The notes beneath the pieces are model-generated. The model saw only the letters and a program-made list of their open reading frames with translations, was not told the origin of the DNA and searched no databases. DNA of 64,000 bases from CAZEHS01 sp964424355 (GTDB lineage Bacteria > Bacillota > Clostridia > Peptostreptococcales > Acidaminobacteraceae), in the NCBI GenBank assembly GCA_964424355.1, contig CAYRIO010000007.1, forward strand, positions 62,001 to 126,000. The letters are read 5' to 3'. Position 1 is the first letter of the stretch, and each line of letters begins with the position of its first letter. Both the position numbers and the translations under genes were made by a program. This document shows positions 1-8,778 of this stretch, one piece after another.

Positions 1-549
1 GAGGTATTTGAGTTCTTTTTGGATCAGGTAGCCGCAAACAGCAGTTTCAACAAAGGCTGTGACGCCGACGGTGGAGGAATGGGCACGGTGAGCGCTGCCA
101 AAGGCATCATTCACATACAGATCACAGATGGATGCAAGATCCTTTGAAAAAGCTTCGCCGTTCTTGCTTTCTTCCGTTCGGAAACGGGTGTTCTCGAGGA
201 GCACCACATCACCGTTCTCCATTTGGGACACCGCTCTGCGGGCGTTATCCCCCACCACTGTATCATCGGCCGCAAATACAACGATCTTGTTGAGCAGCTC
301 GCCGAGCTTCATCGCAACGGGCTTCAGGGTGGCGGAAGCATCCGGGCCCTTAGGCTTGCCCAGGTGCGAGCAGAGGATGACCTTTGCGCCGTTTTCAACT
401 AAGTATTTGATGGTTGGCAGAGCGCCAATCACCCGGTTATCATCGGTGATAACGCCATCCTTCAGGGGCACGTTGAAGTCGCATCGGACCAGAACACGCT
501 TCCCTGTAACCTGGACATCTTCAATTGTTTTCTTGTTATACGTTGCCAC
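1..549 (-). CDS. pgk: Phosphoglycerate kinase, N-terminal part (cut by window edge)
   Basis: Cytosolic glycolytic enzyme that transfers the acyl phosphate of 1,3-bisphosphoglycerate to ADP. Only the first 183 codons are in the window; the reading frame is open to base 1. The RCDFNVP substrate-binding motif near residue 24 and the SHLGRPKG motif near residue 65 identify the family. An ATG at 555 is separated from AGGAGG by a single base, so the GTG at 549, seven bases from AGGAGG, is the better start. It is the third gene after cggR and gap. A 14-bp inverted repeat with CggR-like half-sites lies just upstream. The identification is certain; the start is inferred. Confidence 0.95.
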   Translation of the reverse strand, partial: MATYNKKTIEDVQVTGKRVLVRCDFNVPLKDGVITDDNRVIGALPTIKYLVENGAKVILCSHLGKPKGPDASATLKPVAMKLGELLNKIVVFAADDTVVGDNARRAVSQMENGDVVLLENTRFRTEESKNGEAFSKDLASICDLYVNDAFGSAHRAHSSTVGVTAFVETAVCGYLIQKELKYL

Positions 550-582
550 GCGCATACCTCCTGGTCAGTAACATCAGTAAAT

Positions 583-621
583 TGTGTCCCGCGAGGTGAT
601 TTTTGTCCCTCGCGGGACACA
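583..621 (-). promoter_or_regulatory. 14-bp hairpin with CggR-like repeats between gap and pgk
   Basis: A perfect 14-bp inverted repeat (arms 583-596 and 608-621, 11-base loop) fills the gap-pgk spacer. Read on the minus strand it also holds two direct GGGAC repeats whose starts are exactly 19 bases apart, the same spacing as in the repeats before cggR. It could be an mRNA processing or stability hairpin, a second operator, or both. The sequence is seen directly; the function is inferred. Confidence 0.6.
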
Positions 622-648
622 GCACACAGTATTTTACTTGAGGGGTGA

Positions 649-1707
649 CTACTTGCTCATCATCAGTTTAACAAGGTCTACAACACGGTTGGAGTAACCC
701 CACTCGTTGTCGTACCAGGAAACCACTTTGAAGAACCGTTTTTCGCCCTTGAGGTTGTTCTGCATAGTCGCCAGGGAATCGTAAACGGAAGAGCGCTCGT
801 CGTGGATGAAGTCTGTGGAAACAACTTCTTCGTTGCAATATCCGAGAATGTCTTTCAGGTACGTCTCGGAAGCTTTCTTGAACAGACCGTCGATTTCTTC
901 AATAGAAGTGTCGCGGGAAGCGGTGAAGGTCAGGTCAACAACGGAAACCGTCGGTGTTGGTACACGGAAGGACATCCCGGTCAATTTGCCTTTTGTTGCC
1001 GGCAACACTTCACCAACTGCTTTAGCAGCGCCGGTGGAGGAAGGGATGATGTTGATCGCTGCAGCACGGCCGCCTCTCCAGTCTTTCTTGGAAGGACCAT
1101 CAACCGTTTTTTGTGTTGCAGTGTAGGAGTGGATCGTTGTCATCAGGCCTGTCTCGATGCCGACACCTTCTTTAAGAAGAACGTGGACAACGGGAGCCAG
1201 ACAGTTGGTTGTGCAGGAAGCGTTGGAAACGATGTGGTGCAGAGCGGGATCGTATTCAGTCTCGTTAACGCCCATAACGATGGTCTTCACATCGCCTTTA
1301 CCAGGAGCTGAGATGATGACTTTCTTCGCGCCGGCTTCCAAATGGCCCTTAGCCAGTTCGGAATCTACGAACAGGCCGGTACACTCGATAACATACTCAA
1401 CGCCCAGTTCTTTCCAAGGAAGACCGGAAGGCGATTTTGTTGCGGCGATGCATTTTGTTTCGTATCCGTTAACCACGAGGATATCATCAGCATCCAAAGC
1501 AGGATTGCTTTTCTTTGTGGCGATATCGCCCTTGAATTTACCTTGTACGGAATCGTATTTAAGCTGGTAAGCAAAATATTCTGCATCGGTTGTAACGTCT
1601 ACGACAGCTACGACATCCATTTCCTTACCCAGAAGACCTTGCTCTGCCATTGCGTTGAAAACCAGTCTACCAATTCTTCCAAACCCGTTGATTGCTACTT
1701 TAATCAT
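649..1707 (-). CDS. gap: Glyceraldehyde-3-phosphate dehydrogenase, phosphorylating
   Basis: NAD-dependent oxidation and phosphorylation of glyceraldehyde 3-phosphate in the cytosol. The Rossmann motif INGFGRIGR is at residues 7-15, the catalytic Cys165 lies in SNASCTTNC and the partner His193 in TTIHSYTATQ. At 352 residues it is about 15-20 longer than common bacterial Gap (about 335). The extra length and the wording of several segments (AEYFAYQLKYDSV, LPWKELGVEYVIE, KDWRGGRAA) recall the glycosomal GAPDH of trypanosomatids and its bacterial relatives. The start overlaps the end of cggR by 8 bp, which suggests translational coupling. Function is certain; the clade assignment is from memory. 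Confidence 0.97.
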   Translation of the reverse strand: MIKVAINGFGRIGRLVFNAMAEQGLLGKEMDVVAVVDVTTDAEYFAYQLKYDSVQGKFKGDIATKKSNPALDADDILVVNGYETKCIAATKSPSGLPWKELGVEYVIECTGLFVDSELAKGHLEAGAKKVIISAPGKGDVKTIVMGVNETEYDPALHHIVSNASCTTNCLAPVVHVLLKEGVGIETGLMTTIHSYTATQKTVDGPSKKDWRGGRAAAINIIPSSTGAAKAVGEVLPATKGKLTGMSFRVPTPTVSVVDLTFTASRDTSIEEIDGLFKKASETYLKDILGYCNEEVVSTDFIHDERSSVYDSLATMQNNLKGEKRFFKVVSWYDNEWGYSNRVVDLVKLMMSK

Positions 1708-2779
1708 TTTTCATTTCCTCCTCATATGTTTTTATTATTTGTTCTGCCGCTTGTTCATCAGTGACCAGTACCAGGGCTTCGTTGAGCTTTGAAATGGAGA
1801 TGATCGCCTCCGCTTTCTCTGCGCCCCCCGCTACGGCAATGATGTGTTTGAGTCGCTTGAATTGTTCCAGAGAAATGCCGATGGTGCTGAGTTCATGTAC
1901 AATCTGGCCTTCCTGATTGAAATAGTAGCCAAAGGCCTCAGCCACCGCCCCTTTCTCCATAATCCCTGCAATCTCTTCTGCTTTGAGATTTCTTCGTCGA
2001 GCCATGGTGTCCGCTTTGCCGACACCGAAAACCAGGACATCGATCCGTTCCACCAAGTCTACAATTTCCCGAATCAGGGGTTCGTGCATCAAGGTTTCGA
2101 TGGATAGCTTTGAAAGAAAATCCGGTGTATACAATTGCTTGTACTGTACATCCAATTTTTTCGCCAGTTTTTCGGCCAGGGTATTCGCCTGATATTCGGC
2201 TTTATCCCCCAACCCCCCTCTGGCTGGAATGACAATCAGTTCCTCTTGGCGTTTCCCGTCTCGTCGGTATGCGTCAATCAGATGATACAGCGTAGAACCA
2301 CCTGTGATTCCCAGAACTTTCCCTTCAGGAAGAATGGTCTTCAGATATCCGGCTGCCGCCTTCCCAATGTCTTTCAGGGCAGCACCCCAGTTATCAGCCT
2401 CACTGGGTACCACGATCACCTTCCGGATATTCAGGATATTCTCCAGCCGCATTTCCAGTTGCTGCAGACCCCGTACATCGTGAAAGAACAATCCCAAGCC
2501 TTCAAGAACATTTTGACCAGACTCCGAGATATTCATACCCTCTGAAGAGAATTCTAAAAGCCCATTTTCTTTAAGAATTTGCGCTTCTTTTCGGAGAACC
2601 CTCTCCGTCAGCCCCAAAGCCATAGAAAGACTTCGACGACCTATGGGGTGCTGATAGCTGATCGTTTTGAGGATGTTGTAGCGAACCTCAAGCAACTCAG
2701 CGATCTCGGGTGTTACAAGCCTTAAAATTTCGCCTATCTCCGGCATTTCCAGAGATGTCGTACGAAGTCCCTCCATCAT
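1700..2779 (-). CDS. cggR: Central glycolytic genes regulator CggR (SorC/DeoR family)
   Basis: DNA-binding repressor of the gap operon. In Bacillus subtilis it is relieved by fructose-1,6-bisphosphate. The 359-residue length, an N-terminal winged-helix region (about residues 25-85) and a C-terminal sugar-phosphate-binding domain fit CggR. Motifs include ITGGSTLYHL near 155 and VIPARGGLGDKAE near 180, and the protein ends in the region VVAVAGG...KAEAIISISK typical of the family. Its position immediately before gap supports the assignment over other SorC regulators. The promoter and a 19-bp-spaced direct-repeat operator lie just upstream, so it probably regulates itself. Confidence 0.93.
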   Translation of the reverse strand: MMEGLRTTSLEMPEIGEILRLVTPEIAELLEVRYNILKTISYQHPIGRRSLSMALGLTERVLRKEAQILKENGLLEFSSEGMNISESGQNVLEGLGLFFHDVRGLQQLEMRLENILNIRKVIVVPSEADNWGAALKDIGKAAAGYLKTILPEGKVLGITGGSTLYHLIDAYRRDGKRQEELIVIPARGGLGDKAEYQANTLAEKLAKKLDVQYKQLYTPDFLSKLSIETLMHEPLIREIVDLVERIDVLVFGVGKADTMARRRNLKAEEIAGIMEKGAVAEAFGYYFNQEGQIVHELSTIGISLEQFKRLKHIIAVAGGAEKAEAIISISKLNEALVLVTDEQAAEQIIKTYEEEMKND

Positions 2780-2800
2780 TCGGCAACCACTTCCTTCTTT

Positions 2801-2840
2801 CGGGACTTTTTTTGTCCACGCGTACTATTTTTGTCCCGTG
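2801..2840 (-). promoter_or_regulatory. Probable CggR operator between promoter and cggR
   Basis: Minus-strand text holds two direct copies of GGACAAAAAxAGT, with GGAC starts at 2836 and 2817 (19 bp apart). It lies downstream of the predicted -10 and upstream of the start codon. The B. subtilis CggR operator is a pair of CGGGAC...TGTC direct repeats of about 20 bp in the same location, where the protein acts as a roadblock. The repeats are seen; the binding is inferred. Confidence 0.7.
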
Positions 2841-2864
2841 TGAGCGAAAAAAATTTACACCCCC

Positions 2865-2893
2865 ATCTTACCACAGGGGAATAAATTTTTCAA
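2865..2893 (-). promoter_or_regulatory. Vegetative promoter of cggR-gap-pgk
   Basis: -35 TTGAAA (2888-2893), 17-base spacer, -10 TAAGAT (2865-2870) on the minus strand. Transcription would begin near 2858, just ahead of the operator repeats at 2801-2840. Confidence 0.65.
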
Positions 2894-2918
2894 GGGACAT
2901 TAACGGTCCACCGGGACG
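2894..2918 (+). promoter_or_regulatory. Third GGGAC pair, upstream of the cggR promoter
   Basis: On the plus strand GGGAC starts at 2894 and again at 2913, 19 bp apart, directly upstream of the -35 box and in the opposite orientation to the operator at 2801-2840. It may be an auxiliary CggR site. An imperfect AACGG...CCGTT inverted repeat also lies here, but no T-run follows it, so I do not call a terminator for pulA. Confidence 0.4.
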
Positions 2919-2955
2919 GAAACCGTTTTCTTTTGTTATTTTATTTTTCACCCGC

Positions 2956-4848
2956 TTATTTGCGTACCAGGATCACGGTTTGAATGCCCTTCACTTTAAT
3001 CTGGTCATGGTTCAGAATGCGCAGCCGCTGGTTTTCCTGTGCAACCTTTTCCCCGCAGGAAAGAACCTGCATGCCCCCGATGCCGGGGATATGGAATTCA
3101 TGATCCGACCAGCCTGCATAGTGGATGAACAGGATCTCCGCGTAATCCTCAGGATAGGGAGAGGTCACACTGATCACGACGGTATTCGCTCTAACCTGGA
3201 GCACATGGAAGGCCTTGCGGATGATCTCGCTCCGACTCTCCCCAAAAATCTTCTGTGATTTTCTGAATTTCAATAATTCTCGAAAATAAACGACCAGATC
3301 GTCATGATCCTCCCGGAACTTCCAATCCACCTGATTGATGCTATCAGGTGCGTTATAGGAATTATGGTGTCCCTGCTTGGTTCGCATGAATTCCGACCCC
3401 ATGGCCACAAAGGGGATGCCGAAGGCTGAGAGGATGAGACTGAGACCCAGTCGGCACATGCCCTTGTGAATGTCAAAGGGTTGGCCGGACTCTACCTTGG
3501 CAATCTTATCATAGAGGCACAGGTTGTCGTGGCAGCTGAGATAGTTCACGGTTTCAGAGGCCGCATCGGCGAACCCCTTTTTTTCAGGACTCAGCTCAAT
3601 GCTCCCGGCGAGTCCCAAGGCTATCCATTCCTCGTTTCCCGTTTGCCCGGATATGAACCCTTCTTCAAAACCATCACTGCTTCCTTTCAGGTCGTTCCGG
3701 AAGTCATCATTAAACACCGAAATCGGAAGCCCCCGCTGGGCACCTTTAAGGAACTGGCTATCCGAAGACAGGCCACTGTCTCCGCCAACCCAGGGTTCCC
3801 CATACAGCAGGATATCCGGGCGTATCGCCGTAAGCTCTGCACAGATCTGCTTCACGGTATCCTGATCGTAAAGCCCCAGCAGATCGAACCGAAACCCATC
3901 CACCCGGTACTCCGTCAGCCAGTATTTCAAGGAGTCCACCACAAAGCGGCGAACCATCAGATTTTCAGTGGCCAGCTCATTGCCAACGCCAGATCCGTTG
4001 GTAAAACGGTGATTCATATCCAAACGGTAAAAATAGTTGTTTACCAGATAGTTCAGATTGGATTTACCCCCGTGGAAGGTATGATTGTAGACCACATCGA
4101 GCACCACGCGGATTCCCGCTTCATGCAGGGCTTTAATGGCTTCTTTCAGCTCCAGGATGCGAAGCTGCCCGTCCTTGGCGTCCGTGGCGTAAGACCCTTC
4201 CGGCACATTGAAGAGAACAGGGTCATACCCCCAGTTGTATTCCCAGGGATCCAGCTCGTCCACTGTGGCAAAATCAGCCACTGGCAGGAGGTGCAAATGG
4301 GTCACACCCAATCCGGCCAGATAATCGACCCCGGTTGTAAATCCGCCGGGTGTTTGAGTGCCGGTTTCCGTCAACCCCAGGTATTTGCCCTTATTTTTGA
4401 TGCCGGAATTCGGATGCATGGAAATATCCCGGATATGCGCTTCATAGAGAAGCATATGGCCGGGAGCCGTCGCCGGGGGGGGCTGATGTGCCGCCCAGCC
4501 TTCCGGGTTCACCGTTGATGGGTCGATGATATACCCCCGCTTACTGTTGGGAGCCGCAGACTTCGCCCAGGGATCCACCACTTCGAAATCCTGCCCGAAA
4601 CGGGTCACCAGATAGTTGTAGTACTTCCCCTCCAGGTTGCTGGGCAGCTCCAGTAACCAGCAGCCATCAGGGTCCCGGGTCATGGTGTGCTCTGTCCTAT
4701 AGTAATTGTTCCAGGTTTCGTAGATGGCAACCCGGACACTCTCAGAAGTAGGCGACCAGACCTTGAAAATGGTCCGGTCGCCGTTCAGTGTGACGCCGAA
4801 ATCATGCTTTTTCAGAAGTTCCGGCGTTACCATTATGTGATGGATCAA
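2956..4848 (-). CDS. pulA: Type I pullulanase (GH13 glycogen debranching enzyme)
   Basis: Hydrolyses alpha-1,6 branch points of glycogen or pullulan. The type I signature YNWGYDP is present, followed by the GH13 conserved regions DVVYNHT, DGFRFDLLG (nucleophile Asp), LLYGEPW (acid/base Glu) and LSCHDN (stabilising Asp). An N-terminal carbohydrate-binding beta-domain (about residues 10-110) precedes the barrel. There is no signal peptide, so it acts inside the cell on stored glycogen. At about 630 residues it is a short form. A GTG at 4857 sits inside the Shine-Dalgarno sequence; the TTG at 4848 is eight bases from AGGAG and is preferred, with ATG 4833 as the alternative. It is the last gene of the glycogen operon, 11 bp after glgP. 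Confidence 0.93.
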   Translation of the reverse strand: MIHHIMVTPELLKKHDFGVTLNGDRTIFKVWSPTSESVRVAIYETWNNYYRTEHTMTRDPDGCWLLELPSNLEGKYYNYLVTRFGQDFEVVDPWAKSAAPNSKRGYIIDPSTVNPEGWAAHQPPPATAPGHMLLYEAHIRDISMHPNSGIKNKGKYLGLTETGTQTPGGFTTGVDYLAGLGVTHLHLLPVADFATVDELDPWEYNWGYDPVLFNVPEGSYATDAKDGQLRILELKEAIKALHEAGIRVVLDVVYNHTFHGGKSNLNYLVNNYFYRLDMNHRFTNGSGVGNELATENLMVRRFVVDSLKYWLTEYRVDGFRFDLLGLYDQDTVKQICAELTAIRPDILLYGEPWVGGDSGLSSDSQFLKGAQRGLPISVFNDDFRNDLKGSSDGFEEGFISGQTGNEEWIALGLAGSIELSPEKKGFADAASETVNYLSCHDNLCLYDKIAKVESGQPFDIHKGMCRLGLSLILSAFGIPFVAMGSEFMRTKQGHHNSYNAPDSINQVDWKFREDHDDLVVYFRELLKFRKSQKIFGESRSEIIRKAFHVLQVRANTVVISVTSPYPEDYAEILFIHYAGWSDHEFHIPGIGGMQVLSCGEKVAQENQRLRILNHDQIKVKGIQTVILVRK

Positions 4849-4859
4849 TGCAGCCACTC

Positions 4860-7286
4860 CTATTTAGGGATCGATCTCGTTTGCCAGATCCCGGATGCGT
4901 ACTCTCCAATTGTATTGTCTGAAGAGAAGGTTCCTGAGCAGGCAATGTTGACAATAGCCATCTCCAGCCACTTGCTTCGGTCTCTGTAAAGCCGACCCAG
5001 GCGGTTATGGGCAGATACATAGGAATCAAAATCCTTCAAGACGAAAAACTCATCGTTGAACTGGAGCAGGGTATCCCGGATCCCTTTGAATTCCTCCGGC
5101 CCGTGTCCGAGAAAATCGTCCGTCAGTTGATCCATGATCTTCTTGATCCGCAAATCGCTGCGGTACAGATCCATGGCATTATAGTTCCGTGTCCCGTACA
5201 GATGGTATACCTCTTCTTCTGTCAGGCCGAATAGCATGATGTTATCGTCCCCCACCTCCCGATGGATTTCCACGTTGGCACCATCCAGGGTCGCAATGGT
5301 GATGGCCCCATTCATCATGAATTTCATATTCCCGGTGCCGGAGGCTTCCTTGGTGGTGGTTGAAATCTGTTCACTGACATCTGCCGCAGGGATCAGCTGT
5401 TCCGCCAGTGATACACCGTAGTTCTCCAGGAAAACCACCTTGAGTTTGTCCCGGATCCGTTTATCATGATTGATCTTTTCACCCAGGGTGTTGATCAGCT
5501 TGATGGTCTGCTTGGCGATGTAGTACCCCGGCGCCGCCTTCCCCGCAAAAATAAAGGTATGGGGCGTTATATCGGCATCGGGATCATCCAGCAGGCGGTT
5601 GTAAAGGTGCATGATATGCAGCACGTTGAGGGACTGTCGTTTATACTCATGCAGGCGCTTGGCATGAACGTCGAAAATGGAATAAGGGTCCACGGTGACG
5701 CCGTTGCGCTGCTTGATCAGTTCTGCCAGCTTGTCCTTGTTCCCTTGTTTCACCGCAGACACCTTCTCCTTGAAGGAGGCGTCATCCTTGTATTTCATAA
5801 GGTTCCGCATATTCAACGGTGTTTGTATCCATGACTCCCCAATGGTTTCAGAAATCAAATCCGCTAACTTGGGGTTGGACGTCAGGAGCCAGCGCCGATG
5901 GGTGATGCCATTGGTCTTGTTGTTGAATTTATGCGGGAACACCTCATAGAAATCCTTGAGCTCCTGCTTTTTCAGGATTTCCGTATGGAGCTGGGCCACG
6001 CCGTTGACACTGTAGCTTCCCACGATGGCCAGAAACGCCATGCGGACCTGCCCATTGGCGACAATGGCCATATTGGCAACCCGCTCCATGTCACCATGGA
6101 ACCGGGCGAACATCTCCTTGCAGAATCGTTCATTGATTTCATTGGTAATCATCCAGATCCGTGGCAAAGCCTGCTGGTACATTTCAATGTTCCACTTTTC
6201 AAGCGCCTCGGACATGATGGTGTGGTTTGTATAGGAAATAACTGCCGTGGTAACACGCCATGCGTCGTCCCAGGTCATGCCCTCGTCATCCAGCAGGACC
6301 CGCATGAGTTCCGGAATAGCCAGGGCTGGATGGGTGTCGTTGATATGAATGGAAATATGGGCATCCAGTTCTTTCAGCGGCACCCCTTTTTTCTTGAAGG
6401 ACCGCACAATGCTCTGCACACCGGCGGAAACGAAAAAGTACTCCTGTTTCAACCGGAGCAGTCGCCCCTCTTCATAGGAATCATTGGGGTACAGCACTTG
6501 GGAAATGGCTTCTGCCGTGTGCTTCTGATCGAAGGCCCGCATGAAATCCCCTCGGCTGAAGGTGGAATAATCAAATTCCGGAATGAAGCTTTCCGCACTC
6601 CAGAGCCGCAGGGTGTTTACCGTACCGTTCTTATAGCCGGTGATTGGCGTATCATGGGGGACCGCTAAAACGGATTCATAATTGTCAGTGGTGAATTTTT
6701 CCTTTCCGTTTTCATGGTATTGGTTAACGGTGCCGCCGAACCTTACTTCAACCGCTTTGTCCGCTTTACGCACTTCCCACACATTCCGGTTCTGAAGCCA
6801 GCGATCAGGGTACTCCACCTGATACCCGTTGACGATTTTCTGTTCGAAAAGTCCGTAATTGTATCGAATCCCACACCCATGACCGGGAATGGAAGTGGAT
6901 GCCATGGAATCCAAAAAGCAAGCCGCCAGTCTTCCCAGGCCGCCGTTCCCCAGGCCCTGGTCCTTTTCGATGGCGGTGATCTCGTCGATATCGAATCCCA
7001 GTTCCGCAAGCCCCTCTCTGACGATGTCACTGACACCCAGGTTCCGAAGGTAGGCAGGCATCAGACGACCTGTCAGGAACTCCATTGAAAAATAATAGAC
7101 TTGTTTCACATTGCGCTCGCGATACCTTGAGATCGTATCCACCCAATCGTCTGCCACATACTGCCGTACCAGGCTTCCCAGAGCATTGTACCGATCCCAG
7201 GTAGACGTTTCGTCCACTTTCTTGGCGCTCCGCACCTTCAATTCCCGGACATATTGTTCCTTGAAAGTTTCCTTATTCAAATGCAT
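4860..7286 (-). CDS. glgP: Glycogen/starch phosphorylase
   Basis: Releases glucose-1-phosphate from glycogen ends using phosphate and pyridoxal phosphate. The 808-residue length is normal for GT35. The PLP lysine is in EASGTGNMKFMMNG near residue 655, and the N-terminal GRLAACFLDSMAS and YYFSMEFLTGR segments are typical. The start ATG is preceded by GAGGTG. It lies between glgA and pulA. Together with pulA it gives the breakdown arm of the operon, while glgC, glgD and glgA give the synthesis arm. Confidence 0.97.
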   Translation of the reverse strand: MHLNKETFKEQYVRELKVRSAKKVDETSTWDRYNALGSLVRQYVADDWVDTISRYRERNVKQVYYFSMEFLTGRLMPAYLRNLGVSDIVREGLAELGFDIDEITAIEKDQGLGNGGLGRLAACFLDSMASTSIPGHGCGIRYNYGLFEQKIVNGYQVEYPDRWLQNRNVWEVRKADKAVEVRFGGTVNQYHENGKEKFTTDNYESVLAVPHDTPITGYKNGTVNTLRLWSAESFIPEFDYSTFSRGDFMRAFDQKHTAEAISQVLYPNDSYEEGRLLRLKQEYFFVSAGVQSIVRSFKKKGVPLKELDAHISIHINDTHPALAIPELMRVLLDDEGMTWDDAWRVTTAVISYTNHTIMSEALEKWNIEMYQQALPRIWMITNEINERFCKEMFARFHGDMERVANMAIVANGQVRMAFLAIVGSYSVNGVAQLHTEILKKQELKDFYEVFPHKFNNKTNGITHRRWLLTSNPKLADLISETIGESWIQTPLNMRNLMKYKDDASFKEKVSAVKQGNKDKLAELIKQRNGVTVDPYSIFDVHAKRLHEYKRQSLNVLHIMHLYNRLLDDPDADITPHTFIFAGKAAPGYYIAKQTIKLINTLGEKINHDKRIRDKLKVVFLENYGVSLAEQLIPAADVSEQISTTTKEASGTGNMKFMMNGAITIATLDGANVEIHREVGDDNIMLFGLTEEEVYHLYGTRNYNAMDLYRSDLRIKKIMDQLTDDFLGHGPEEFKGIRDTLLQFNDEFFVLKDFDSYVSAHNRLGRLYRDRSKWLEMAIVNIACSGTFSSDNTIGEYASGIWQTRSIPK

Positions 7287-7322
7287 GCCTTCACCTCTTC
7301 CATGGTTTGCACAGCCGCGGGA

Positions 7323-8756
7323 TTATCGGGCCGCCAGTCTGTTGTAAAGATCCCTATACAATTGGGCCGAATGAGTCCAACTGTTATCCGCCTTCATCGC
7401 ATTCTTCTGGATGGTTTTCCAGTGCCCTGCATCATGGAAGCACTGGAGACCATAGCGGATGGCATGGAGCATTTCATGGGCATTATAATTGTTGAAGCTG
7501 AATCCGTTTCCTTTCCCGCTGAACTCATCCCACGGCTCTACGGTGTCCTTGAGTCCCCCGGTTTCCCGGACGATGGGGATGCTGCCATATCGGAGAGCGA
7601 TGAGCTGCCCCAGCCCGCAGGGTTCAAAGAGCGAAGGCATCAGGAACAGATCACTGGCACCGTAAATCATATGGGACAGGGCATTATCGAATTTCAGCTG
7701 CGCGGCCAGTTTGTCAGGGTACCACCCTTGAAAGTCTCTGAACATCTGCTCATATCGGTGTTCACCGGTTCCCAGGACCACCATCTGCAAATCCTCCTGG
7801 AGAATTTCGTTGAGCACGTGGGCAATCAGATCCATCCCCTTCTGGTCCGTCAGCCGTGTAATCATCGCCAGCATCGGCACCTCGGGCGCGACCGGCAGTC
7901 CCAGCTGTCGTTGCAGTTCTTCCTTGTTCTCACGTTTTCGCCAGACCGACGTGATATCGTACTGCTTATAGAGATGGGAATCCGTTTTGGGATTATAAAT
8001 ATCTGTATCGATCCCGTTTACAATCCCGAACAACGCGCTTTCGCGATCGCGAATGACGCCATCCATATGCTCCCCAAAGAACGGATTCTGGATTTCCATG
8101 GCATAGGTGGGGCTGACTGTGGTGACATAATGGGAAAAACGGATTCCCGCCTTCATAAAACTCACATTTCCATAGAATTCAATTTCACCGGAATTGAAGT
8201 AGTCCATCGACAGGTTCAGCAGATCCGGCAGGACCCCCGCCGGAAAAATCCCCTGGAACTTCAAGTTGTGAATGGTGAAGATGCTTTTGATATGGCCCAT
8301 TCCCGGACGATAGAGGTATTCATCACTGAGCAGGACACTGACCATGCCGGTGTGCCAATCGTTCAAATGAATGATATCCGGGATAAAATCCAAGGGCTCC
8401 AGCATTTCCAGGACGGCTCGGCAAAAGAACGCATACCGTTCTCCATCATCGAAAAATCCGTAAAGCCCCTCCCGCTGGAAGTAGTATGCGTTATCAACCA
8501 GATAATAGGGGATGGTGTCGTGAAGAACTTCTTCAATACCGCAGTATTGCCGCCGCCAGTTCATCGGCACTGTGAACTCCGCCACTTTGCGGCTTTCTGT
8601 CAGCAAAGGCTTGGGGATGGCGCCGTATTTTGGAATGACAACCCGCACATCCATCCCCATTTCTATGAGTTTTTTGGGCAGCGCATGGGCAACATCGGCC
8701 AACCCTCCGCTCTTGATAAAAGGCACAGCCTCTGATGCCACGAATAGAACTTTCAC
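7323..8756 (-). CDS. glgA: Glycogen synthase (ADP-glucose type)
   Basis: Transfers glucose from ADP-glucose to the non-reducing end of glycogen. The ADP-glucose-binding motif KSGGLADV begins at Lys15. The GT5 C-terminal domain carries PSLFEPCGLGQLIALRYG and the RETGGLKDTV motif. The 477-residue length is normal for bacterial GlgA. The start is a GTG ten bases from GGGAG. It sits 22 bp after glgD and 36 bp before glgP in the same operon. Confidence 0.97.
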   Translation of the reverse strand: MKVLFVASEAVPFIKSGGLADVAHALPKKLIEMGMDVRVVIPKYGAIPKPLLTESRKVAEFTVPMNWRRQYCGIEEVLHDTIPYYLVDNAYYFQREGLYGFFDDGERYAFFCRAVLEMLEPLDFIPDIIHLNDWHTGMVSVLLSDEYLYRPGMGHIKSIFTIHNLKFQGIFPAGVLPDLLNLSMDYFNSGEIEFYGNVSFMKAGIRFSHYVTTVSPTYAMEIQNPFFGEHMDGVIRDRESALFGIVNGIDTDIYNPKTDSHLYKQYDITSVWRKRENKEELQRQLGLPVAPEVPMLAMITRLTDQKGMDLIAHVLNEILQEDLQMVVLGTGEHRYEQMFRDFQGWYPDKLAAQLKFDNALSHMIYGASDLFLMPSLFEPCGLGQLIALRYGSIPIVRETGGLKDTVEPWDEFSGKGNGFSFNNYNAHEMLHAIRYGLQCFHDAGHWKTIQKNAMKADNSWTHSAQLYRDLYNRLAAR

Positions 8757-8778
8757 TCACATCACACTCCCATCGTCT

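Noticed and set aside
2900..2930. Terminator after pulA
   Set aside because: The AACGG...CCGTT inverted repeat is imperfect and is not followed by a T-run on the minus transcript.
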